A program made the translations under genes and the position numbers. From contig DAOUEL010000019.1 of assembly GCA_034430595.1 (NCBI GenBank), forward strand, positions 25,420 through 89,419: a DNA stretch of 64,000 bases, written 5' to 3'. Positions 15,117-23,002 of the stretch are shown here, in pieces (the first letter of the stretch is position 1; each line of letters starts with the position of its first letter). The stretch comes from E44-bin32 sp034430595. GTDB lineage: Bacteria; Chloroflexota; Anaerolineae; Anaerolineales; E44-bin32. A model generated the notes under the pieces. It did not search any database and was not told the DNA's origin. It saw only the letters and a program-made list of their open reading frames with translations.

Positions 15117-17738
15117 ATGCACATCGTATGCACCCATGAGCAGGCGGATTTTGATGCCATCGCAAGCCAGCTCGGGGTATATCTACTCGATCGGGAGGTC
15201 ACTCCGGTCCTTCCCCGGCGATTGAATCGCAACGTTCGGGCGTATGTCAGCTTATATGCTGAGGTGCTTCCATTTATCGAATTTCCCGATCTCCCCGCAG
15301 GGAAAATAGAGAAGGTGACACTCGTCGACACGCAGTCAGCGCCGTCGGTGAAGGGCATGACCCCTGAAACCGGGATGCATATCATCGATCATCATCCTAT
15401 CGACCAAACCAGGGAAGGCGTCATTCTGCATATCGAACCGGTGGGGGCGACCGCCACAATGCTGGTCGAGCAGATCCAGGCATTGGGCTCTGACCTTCAC
15501 CCGGCCCATTCGACGCTGCTGCTCCTGGGGATCTATGAAGACACGGGATCACTGACCTATGCCAGCACCACTGCGCGCGATGTGCGCGCGGCCGCATGGC
15601 TGCTTGAATCCGGCGCCAACCTCGGCATGGCGGCCGATTTTCTCAACCATCCCTTATCCAATGGCCAACGCGAGCTGTACAACCAGCTGCTCACCTCGGT
15701 CGAAACCATCGATATTCACGGGCTGTCAATCCTGATCGCCCACGGCCAGGCCGGGGATCTGGTCGAGGAAATCTCGACCCTGGCACATAAGCTGCGTGAT
15801 GTCTTTGACCCGGACGGCCTGTTCGTAATCGTTGCTCTTGGCGGCAGTATCCAGCTGGTGGCGCGTTCAACCAATGATGCAATCAACGCCGGTGCGGTTG
15901 CCGAGGCGCTTGGCGGCGGAGGTCACGCTCGCGCGGCAGCAGCGCTCATTCGCGAGATGAGCATCGATCAGGTGCGGGCGCGAGTGATCGAGCTTTTGCA
16001 TGAGCTGGTCGTCCCCCCGGTAACGGTTGGCGAGATCATGTCACGCGACCCGCAGCTCCTCGAACCCGGAATGCCGGTTCGTCAAGCCGCGCAGCAGATG
16101 TTGCGCTTTGGCCATGAAGGTTATCCGGTGATCAAGGCCGGTCGTGTAGTGGGACTTCTAACGCGCAGGGCGGTTGATCGTGCAATGTCGCATGGCATGG
16201 CAGAAGATGCCATCGAACGCATTATGGACGCTGGCCATGTTTTCGTACGAGCAGGCGATTCGGTTCATCAGCTCCAACGCGAAATGATCACGCATGGCTG
16301 GGGGCAGGTTCCCGTGGTGGACGATGAGACTGGCGATATCATCGGCATCGTTACCCGCACCGACCTGATCAACACGCTGGGAATGGCGGAACAGGAGCTG
16401 GTTGGCGCCAGCCTGGCGGAGCACCTTGAACAAGCGCTTCCCCAGCCCCGGCTGCGGTTGCTCCAGCTTGTTATCCAGCAGGCTGAGGAACGCGGCGATG
16501 CGCTCTATGTTGTCGGAGGTTTTGTACGCGATTTAATCCTCGAGCAGCCTAGCGTCGATTTTGATCTTGTCGTGGAGGGGGATGCGATAGGCCTGGCCCA
16601 TGCCCTGGCAGGGAACTATGGTGGGAGGACGATCACTCACCGCAAATTCAGCACGGCGAAGTGGGAGCTGGATGCCCGTGAGCCGCGCTTACGTAATGCG
16701 CTGGACCTGACGCAGGGTGATGACCTTATCCTGCCCCATACCCTGGACTTTGTAACAGCACGAACCGAGTTTTACACCCATCCGACGGCGTTGCCCTCTG
16801 TCCAGAGAGGCAGTATCAAGCTCGATCTCCACCGGCGCGATTTTACGATCAACACTCTCGCACTGCGGCTGGATGGAAAGCACTATGGAGAACTGCTCGA
16901 TCCGTGGGGTGGTGGGCGGGACCTGCGCGACGGCCAGATACGCGTGCTGCATTCCCTCAGTTTTGTGGATGACCCTACTCGCATGCTGCGGGCAGTTCGC
17001 CTGGAGCAGCGCCTGGGATTCCAAATCGAAGAGCGCACGTTGGAGCTTCTGCACGAAGCCCTACCGCTCCTGGAACAGGTCAGTGGAGAGCGAATTCGCG
17101 CTGAACTCGACCCGATTTTCCATGAGCCGGAGCGGGTTCGGATTATGGACCGGCTCAACAAGCTTGAACTGCTCAAGGCGATCCACCCGGCGCTGACCTG
17201 GGACGACTGGCTGGCGGAGAGGTTTGAAGCGGCCGTGTTTGGAGATGGGTTCCCGGCCGGAATTCATCGCCCGGAAGGCGATTTTATCTTCTTTGCTGAG
17301 TGGTTTTTCCGGCTGCGGCAGGAGCAAATCTCATCCCTTGCCGATCGCTTGCGTTTCGGGGCAGGCGATCGTGAGGATTTGTTGGAGACGATGCGAATCG
17401 GTTCCGACCTGCTGGGATTGGAAGGCGAACCATCACCCAGCTGGCTTGTTGCCAGGTTGGATGAGTCCAACGACCGGTCGCTGATTGGAGCATGGCTGGG
17501 GCTCGTGGATTGCCCGCGCTGTCGTAAATGGATTGAGTCCTACCTGATCCGCTGGCGTGATATCTGGCCGGAAACGACCGGTGAGACGTTGCGTGAACTG
17601 GGACTTCCGCCTGGTCCCCATTACAAGCAGATCCTTTGGTCACTACGTGCCGGTTGGCTGGACGGTAAAATCACCAACAAATCCGAAGAGCGGCGCATGC
17701 TGCAGTCGATGATCGAGGAGCACCTGGCACATGGTTGA
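15117..17738 (+). CDS. DHH-CBS-tRNA nucleotidyltransferase (polyA polymerase family) fusion
   Basis: 873 aa in one chain. DHH phosphoesterase (residues 1-150; HEQADFDA, DHH at 91-93) and DHHA1 with GGGGHARAAAA (about 260-275). A CBS pair follows (about 302-425; MSRDPQLLEPG and IMDAGHVFVRAGD), then a class II nucleotidyltransferase head (about 463-600) with VVGGFVRD and the metal-binding DFDLVVEGD, and an RNA-binding C-terminus. Such fusions are known in several phyla and act as CCA- or A-adding enzymes. The tRNA-Leu in this window does not encode CCA. TATAAT at 15046-15051 may be its -10; GGGGAGCAGGA precedes ATG 15117. Confidence 0.92.
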   Translation: MHIVCTHEQADFDAIASQLGVYLLDREVTPVLPRRLNRNVRAYVSLYAEVLPFIEFPDLPAGKIEKVTLVDTQSAPSVKGMTPETGMHIIDHHPIDQTREGVILHIEPVGATATMLVEQIQALGSDLHPAHSTLLLLGIYEDTGSLTYASTTARDVRAAAWLLESGANLGMAADFLNHPLSNGQRELYNQLLTSVETIDIHGLSILIAHGQAGDLVEEISTLAHKLRDVFDPDGLFVIVALGGSIQLVARSTNDAINAGAVAEALGGGGHARAAAALIREMSIDQVRARVIELLHELVVPPVTVGEIMSRDPQLLEPGMPVRQAAQQMLRFGHEGYPVIKAGRVVGLLTRRAVDRAMSHGMAEDAIERIMDAGHVFVRAGDSVHQLQREMITHGWGQVPVVDDETGDIIGIVTRTDLINTLGMAEQELVGASLAEHLEQALPQPRLRLLQLVIQQAEERGDALYVVGGFVRDLILEQPSVDFDLVVEGDAIGLAHALAGNYGGRTITHRKFSTAKWELDAREPRLRNALDLTQGDDLILPHTLDFVTARTEFYTHPTALPSVQRGSIKLDLHRRDFTINTLALRLDGKHYGELLDPWGGGRDLRDGQIRVLHSLSFVDDPTRMLRAVRLEQRLGFQIEERTLELLHEALPLLEQVSGERIRAELDPIFHEPERVRIMDRLNKLELLKAIHPALTWDDWLAERFEAAVFGDGFPAGIHRPEGDFIFFAEWFFRLRQEQISSLADRLRFGAGDREDLLETMRIGSDLLGLEGEPSPSWLVARLDESNDRSLIGAWLGLVDCPRCRKWIESYLIRWRDIWPETTGETLRELGLPPGPHYKQILWSLRAGWLDGKITNKSEERRMLQSMIEEHLAHG

Positions 17739-18234
17739 AGCCATCCGCTACCGCATTCGCGAAGCGCAGGCATCAGATTTGAAGGCGCTCGAATGGGAAG
17801 GCGAATACAAACACTTCCGGCGCGTCTACCAGCAGGCGATGCGTGAAGCCGAGCGTGGAAACCGGCTGCTCCTTGTGGCCGAAGTCAATGAAGAGTTGAT
17901 CGGGCAGATTTTTATCGCATTCGAGAACGTCTGGAAAAACCGTTTTCGGGGGGGGGCAGCTGCTTATCTGCATTCATTTCGAGTAAAGCAAACCTTCCGC
18001 AATCAGGGCATCGGACGGAGCTTGTTGAAACGAGCCGAGGTAGAGCTGATCGCTCACGGCTACAACCGGGCTGTGATCTCGGTTGCGAAAGAAAACGATG
18101 GCGCCCTGCGTCTCTATGAAAGCGAGGGCTTCCGCATCTTCGGCGAAGACCAGGGCAACTGGAGCTACTTCGACCATGAAGGTGTGCTGCAGCACATCCA
18201 CGAGCCGGCGTACGTGCTGGAGAAGCAGCTGTAG
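17731..18234 (+). CDS. GNAT family N-acetyltransferase (RimI-like)
   Basis: 167 aa overlapping the end of the tRNA nucleotidyltransferase fusion by 8 bp, so translationally coupled to it. GNAT motif A is FRVKQTFRNQGIGRSLLKRA (R/QxxGxG), and motif B is ALRLYESEGFRIFGED. RimI-like proteins acetylate N-termini of ribosomal or other proteins, but the substrate here is not inferable. Confidence 0.9.
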   Translation: MVEAIRYRIREAQASDLKALEWEGEYKHFRRVYQQAMREAERGNRLLLVAEVNEELIGQIFIAFENVWKNRFRGGAAAYLHSFRVKQTFRNQGIGRSLLKRAEVELIAHGYNRAVISVAKENDGALRLYESEGFRIFGEDQGNWSYFDHEGVLQHIHEPAYVLEKQL

Positions 18235-18331
18235 TTGCCTCAAGCTGGCATGGATCTTGCCCCCTGGCCGTTAAGATGAATATTGGGATCAACGCCAGAA
18301 GGGAAGATTCACTGAAATTCCTGTGACCCAT

Positions 18332-19921
18332 ATGGAAAAAAGGCTACTCCCATCAAGCCTGCAACCCATGTTGCAGCACAGCATGCGTTGTTCTGCAGTG
18401 ATTGCAGCCGCGGCCATCTTTCTTACAGGGTGCCAGGCGGCACAGAGTTCAGCGACGCCGGATGCGCTGGTCAAGCCTTGGATTGGGTACATCCAGCCTG
18501 ATGATCAAACGACTTTACCCACCAGCACGCCGATCGCGCTGCACGAGCAGCCAATAGCGACCATGCCGCTTCAGCCTGTAGCCGGTACACCAACGCCCGA
18601 TGCTCTGCGCCCGCCACCGCCCTTGCGGACCGAAGAGGAGACCTATTACGTGCAGCCCGGCGATTCTCTAAACTCCATCGCAGGGAACTTCGGTGTATCC
18701 GCAATATACATCGCCCGTGCGAATTCAATCCTGAATCCCGACCTGCTGGGAATCGGGCAGCGGCTGATCATCCCTGCACCCAAGCCGCAGGCCCCCGGCC
18801 CGAGCTTAAAGCTGATCCCGGATTCTGAATTGGTCTACGGACCAGCGAGCGTATACTTTGACCTTTTTACCGAGATCAACGGCCGTGGCGGCTACCTGTC
18901 GCAGTACGTGGGCGAGGTTGATGGGGAACAACGCAGCGGAGCGGCGATCGTGCAGCTGGTCGCTGAGCGTTATTCGGTCAATCCACAACTGCTGCTCGCG
19001 CTGCTTGAATACCGGTCGGGATGGCTGACCCAGGTATCGCCATCAGCCAGCACCTTGGTTTATCCGATGGGGTATGCGGTCTACAACTGGGAGGGCCTCT
19101 TCAGCCAGCTTTCATGGGCGGCCGATCAATTGAACCTGGGTTTCTACCGCTGGCGGGCGGGCTGGTCCGGTCCGTATCTGTTGGCCGATGGGTCGGTCGT
19201 GCCGCCCGGCCCGGGAATAAACGCAGGAACGGCTGCCATTCAAACGCTTTTCGCCCAGACCTCGGATATCGCCACCTGGCGGACGCAGTTGGGCGAGACC
19301 GGATTCGCGGCCGTCCTGGGGGCGCTCTATGGCGACCCCTTTACCCGCCGGGTCGAGCCACTTCTACCAGCGGATCTCGAACAACCCAACCTGCTGTTAC
19401 CATTTGAACCCGGAAGCACCTGGTCCTTTACGGGAGGTCCGCACAGCGCTTGGGGAGATTGGGCTGGCTGGGCCGCGCTGGATTTCGCTCCGCCCGGCTT
19501 TGCCTACGGCTGCGTGCAGTCTGACGAATGGGCGGTCGCTGCCGCCGACGGCCTCATCGTCCGTGCCGAAAATGGGGAAGTACTGCTTGACCTCGATGGC
19601 GATGGATACGAACAAACTGGATGGGTGCTGCTCTATATGCACGTCGAAAGCAGGGATCGGGTTGCGCCCGGAATTATCGTCAAGGCTGGTGAGCATATAG
19701 GCCATCCGTCATGCGAGGGAGGCGTGACAACCGGAACACACCTGCACCTGGCGCGAAAGTATAATGGCGAATGGATTCCGGCTGACGGGGAGATACCGTT
19801 CGTGCTTGATGGATGGGTATCGATTGGAACCGGTTTGCCTTACGATGGCTACTTGCAACGCGGCGGTGTTACTCTGGAAGCGTGTGCTTGCCGAGATGAT
19901 TCAAACCAGATCACGCGCTAG
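18332..19921 (+). CDS. LysM-M23 peptidase lipoprotein, copy 1
   Basis: 529 aa from ATG 18332 (GTG 18323 also in frame). Lipoprotein signal with lipobox FLTGC, a Pro/Thr-rich linker, one LysM domain (YYVQPGDSLNSIAGNFGVSA), a central helical domain, then an M23-like peptidase domain. M23 metal ligands are visible as GGPHSAW with ALDFAPP, YMHV and the HxH of GTHLHLARKYNGEW. A DLDGDGYEQTGW insert resembles a calcium-binding EF-hand loop. It would bind and cut cell-wall or other exported substrate at the membrane. First of three tandem paralogues. Confidence 0.88.
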   Translation: MEKRLLPSSLQPMLQHSMRCSAVIAAAAIFLTGCQAAQSSATPDALVKPWIGYIQPDDQTTLPTSTPIALHEQPIATMPLQPVAGTPTPDALRPPPPLRTEEETYYVQPGDSLNSIAGNFGVSAIYIARANSILNPDLLGIGQRLIIPAPKPQAPGPSLKLIPDSELVYGPASVYFDLFTEINGRGGYLSQYVGEVDGEQRSGAAIVQLVAERYSVNPQLLLALLEYRSGWLTQVSPSASTLVYPMGYAVYNWEGLFSQLSWAADQLNLGFYRWRAGWSGPYLLADGSVVPPGPGINAGTAAIQTLFAQTSDIATWRTQLGETGFAAVLGALYGDPFTRRVEPLLPADLEQPNLLLPFEPGSTWSFTGGPHSAWGDWAGWAALDFAPPGFAYGCVQSDEWAVAAADGLIVRAENGEVLLDLDGDGYEQTGWVLLYMHVESRDRVAPGIIVKAGEHIGHPSCEGGVTTGTHLHLARKYNGEWIPADGEIPFVLDGWVSIGTGLPYDGYLQRGGVTLEACACRDDSNQITR

Positions 19922-21524
19922 ACGGCTCACTTCCGCAGGGTCCGGCCGGGTCAGGGCAGCTGTGCTGCTGCCGATGTTCGCGCTCTTCCTGGCGGGGTTA
20001 GCCTGCACGCGGGCTGATGTTCCACCGCCGGGCGCGATCGGTTCCGGCTCACTGCCAGACCCGACGGATAAAGCCACGGAGCGGCCGGAGCTCACGCAGG
20101 AGGTAGATCCACCGCTCTCCACGCTGCCTCCGACACAGATCCCGCCCAGCCCAACGCCCACCCCGGATCGCCCGGAGCCGGTCGCGTCACCGACATTTCC
20201 GGCCACTCCCACCACTTCAGCCTCAGAGGTTTCGGAGATCATCGTTTACGAATCCCAACCGGGCGACAACCGCCGGGCGCTTGCCGTTCGCTTCGGCGTG
20301 CTCCCGCAGGAAATCACCTCTCCCGATGTGCTGCCCGATGAAAAAGCTATGATCGATCCCGGGCAGGTCCTTCTCATCCCAAGCCGTTTATCTGAGACGG
20401 GACCGGATGTGAAGCTGATTCCGGACAGCGAGCTGGTTTTTTCGCCGAATGCAGCCGAATTCGATGTCATCGCATTTGCGGCTTCGAAAGGCGGTTATCT
20501 CAACCGCTATCGGGAGATCGTGAACGGGTATTGGCGTACAGGACCTGAGATCGTAGCGCGTGTCGCACTGAACAACTCGATCAACCCGCGCATCCTGCTG
20601 GCGGTGCTCGAATTTCAGAGCGGCTGGCTGACACGGTCGACTGTTCCTGAGGGTGACGCCTTTATGTACCCGCTTGATTTCATCGACAATCAGCACATGG
20701 GCCTTTCCCGCCAGCTCACCTGGTTGGCAAACGAACTCGGCAATGGTTACTACGGATGGCGTGATGGCTCCCTGACCGATGTCCACTTCCAGAACTTTAC
20801 GACACAGCGGCTCGCCCCTGATCTGAACGCCGGGACGGTCGCCCTGCAGTATTATTTCGCGATCAACCGAAATCAGCTTACATGGGAACGGGTGCTCAAT
20901 GTCGAAGGTTTTATCGCCACCTACCAGGCGCTGTTTGGTGATCCCTGGGCTTACGATTACCCGCTCTTCGAACCGGGTGTCGAGCAGCCTCCGCTGATTC
21001 TGCCGTTTATCGCCGGCCATGTTTGGTCGTTCACCGGCGGGCCGCATGGTGCGTGGGAGCGCGACAGCGCTTGGGCGGCGCTTGATTTCGCCCCGGCCTC
21101 GAGCGTCACCGGTTGCATGGTTTCTGAGGACTGGGTGGTTGCATCAGCGCCGGGATTGGTCGTACGCAGTGAAAACGGTACGGTCGTGATCGATCTTGAT
21201 GGTGACGGCCGCGAGCAAACTGGCTGGTCGCTGCTCTACCTGCATGTCTACAAGGACGACCGGGTTGAGGTGGGCACTTTTGTCGTCGCTGGAGATCGGC
21301 TTGGCCACCCTTCCTGTGAGGGGGGCATCGCAACCGGGACGCACATTCATCTTGCCAGGAAGTACAATGGGGAATGGATCCTGGCGGATGGATCGCTGCC
21401 GTTCAACCTGAGCGGCTGGGTCGCGCGCGCCGGTTCGAAACCCTACCAGGGAGCCCTGGTGAAAGACGGAGAAGAAGTGCTGGCCTGTACGTGTGCCTCG
21501 GCAGAGACACTGATTCAAAGATGA
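19896..21524 (+). CDS. LysM-M23 peptidase lipoprotein, copy 2
   Basis: 542 aa. ATG 19896 overlaps the end of copy 1 by 26 bp; the frame is open from 19764 but the signal peptide begins here. The hydrophobic stretch ends at FLAGLAC, an imperfect lipobox. A long Pro/Thr linker is followed by a LysM-like unit (YESQPGDNRRALAVRFGV), more diverged than in copy 1. The M23 domain keeps GGPHGAW, ALDFAPA, YLHV and GTHIHLARKYNGEW, plus the DLDGDGREQTGW insert. Same order and spacing as its neighbours, so it arose by tandem duplication. Confidence 0.86.
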   Translation: MIQTRSRARRLTSAGSGRVRAAVLLPMFALFLAGLACTRADVPPPGAIGSGSLPDPTDKATERPELTQEVDPPLSTLPPTQIPPSPTPTPDRPEPVASPTFPATPTTSASEVSEIIVYESQPGDNRRALAVRFGVLPQEITSPDVLPDEKAMIDPGQVLLIPSRLSETGPDVKLIPDSELVFSPNAAEFDVIAFAASKGGYLNRYREIVNGYWRTGPEIVARVALNNSINPRILLAVLEFQSGWLTRSTVPEGDAFMYPLDFIDNQHMGLSRQLTWLANELGNGYYGWRDGSLTDVHFQNFTTQRLAPDLNAGTVALQYYFAINRNQLTWERVLNVEGFIATYQALFGDPWAYDYPLFEPGVEQPPLILPFIAGHVWSFTGGPHGAWERDSAWAALDFAPASSVTGCMVSEDWVVASAPGLVVRSENGTVVIDLDGDGREQTGWSLLYLHVYKDDRVEVGTFVVAGDRLGHPSCEGGIATGTHIHLARKYNGEWILADGSLPFNLSGWVARAGSKPYQGALVKDGEEVLACTCASAETLIQR

Positions 21525-22990
21525 CCCGAACATTTCGCGGCCTTGCTTTCACGCTGATCTTGCTCAGCATGGTGCCGAGCGCCTGCAGCACACCGCAAGA
21601 AACAGTCCCTGATAGCACGGAACAAGCAGTCCAAACTCTCATCGGCGGTCCGACCCCGTTGCCCACGCGCGGGCTCTTCCCTCCGGGCGAGATTTTCGTC
21701 TATCCGGCTCAGAGTGGGGATACGCTTGAGGGTGTAGCTGCTCATTTCAATACCAGCGTTGGCGAAATTCGAGCCGCTAATCCGGATCTGCCCTCGGCCG
21801 TCACAACTCTGCCGCCGGGTTATCCGCTCCAGGTGCCGGCCTACTACTCCCCGCTGAGTGGATCTCCCTTTCACATTTTGCCTGACAGCGAAGTCGTCTA
21901 TGGTCCCGGTGCGATCGATTTCGATCTGCAGCAGTTCGTCAAGGAGACTCCGGGTTACTTGTCTGGAATGGAATCTTTCGCCTACAAGAAGCAGCGCAAG
22001 GCATGGGAGGTGGTGCAGGTAATCGCTGAAAATTACAGCCTGAACCCGCGATTGCTGCTGACACTGCTCGAATACCGCACGGGAGCGCTCACGAATCCCG
22101 ATCCGGATCCGCTAGATCTGACCTATCCCATGGGCGTTCAGGACATCCGCTACCGTGGGTTATTCTGGCAGTTGGTCTGGGCAGCCGAGCGCTTGAATGA
22201 AGGCTACTATGAATGGCGCAGCGGGGATTTGGATGAGATCCAGCTGATGGGAGGTTTGGTTGAGAGACCTGATTCGTGGCTGAACGCGGGAACCGCTGCA
22301 CTGCACCGGCTCTTCGCAGAGATGTTCACAGGCGAGGCCTATGATCTAGCCGTGAGCCCCCAGGGTTTTTACCAGACCTACCTCGAATTATGGGGCGATC
22401 CCTTCCAGCGAGAAGTAACCATGATCCCCAGCAGCTTGCAGCAGCCTGAGCTGGGGTTGCCATTCCTGCCGAACCGTATCTGGGATTTCTCGGGTGGGCC
22501 CCATTTCTCCTGGGGTTCGAGTCCGGCGATTGGGGCATTGGATTTCGCGCCGCCATCATCAGAGAGCGGCTGCGTCGAATCAAACGAATGGTTCGCCGCA
22601 CCGGCCGACGGCGTCATCGCCCGCAGCGGGGAGGCAATCGTCGTTCTGGACCTAGATGGGGATGGCGATGAGCGCACCGGCTGGGTGGTGTTCTTCTTCC
22701 ATGTTGCCAGCGAGGGACGAATCGCGGCCGGGACGCGGGTCGTACGCGGCGATCCACTTGGTCACCCTTCCTGCGAAGGCGGACGTGCGACGGGTACGCA
22801 TATTCATATCGCCCGCAAATACAATGGGGAATGGCTGCCCGCGACCGGACCGTTGGGCTTTGTGCTTGACGGCTGGGTGGCAGCGTACAACGGCGAACTT
22901 TACCAGGGCACGCTTACCAAGGGATCAAAGGTCGTCCCGGCTTGCACCTGCTCACGGCCCGAAAACCAAATTATCTATACGCTGCCCTGA
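21521..22990 (+). CDS. LysM-M23 peptidase lipoprotein, copy 3
   Basis: 489 aa from ATG 21521, which overlaps the stop of copy 2 by 4 bp (ATGA). The N-terminal signal ends near VPSACS, a weak lipobox. A LysM unit (VYPAQSGDTLEGVAAHFNTS) and the M23 domain follow, with GGPHFSW, ALDFAPP, FFHV and GTHIHIARKYNGEW, and the insert DLDGDGDERTGW. The linker is shorter than in copies 1 and 2. It ends only 12 bp from the convergent gyrA stop. Metal ligands are kept in all three copies, so all three are probably active. Confidence 0.86.
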   Translation: MTRTFRGLAFTLILLSMVPSACSTPQETVPDSTEQAVQTLIGGPTPLPTRGLFPPGEIFVYPAQSGDTLEGVAAHFNTSVGEIRAANPDLPSAVTTLPPGYPLQVPAYYSPLSGSPFHILPDSEVVYGPGAIDFDLQQFVKETPGYLSGMESFAYKKQRKAWEVVQVIAENYSLNPRLLLTLLEYRTGALTNPDPDPLDLTYPMGVQDIRYRGLFWQLVWAAERLNEGYYEWRSGDLDEIQLMGGLVERPDSWLNAGTAALHRLFAEMFTGEAYDLAVSPQGFYQTYLELWGDPFQREVTMIPSSLQQPELGLPFLPNRIWDFSGGPHFSWGSSPAIGALDFAPPSSESGCVESNEWFAAPADGVIARSGEAIVVLDLDGDGDERTGWVVFFFHVASEGRIAAGTRVVRGDPLGHPSCEGGRATGTHIHIARKYNGEWLPATGPLGFVLDGWVAAYNGELYQGTLTKGSKVVPACTCSRPENQIIYTLP

Positions 22991-23002
22991 CCCGCGTTCA
23001 TA

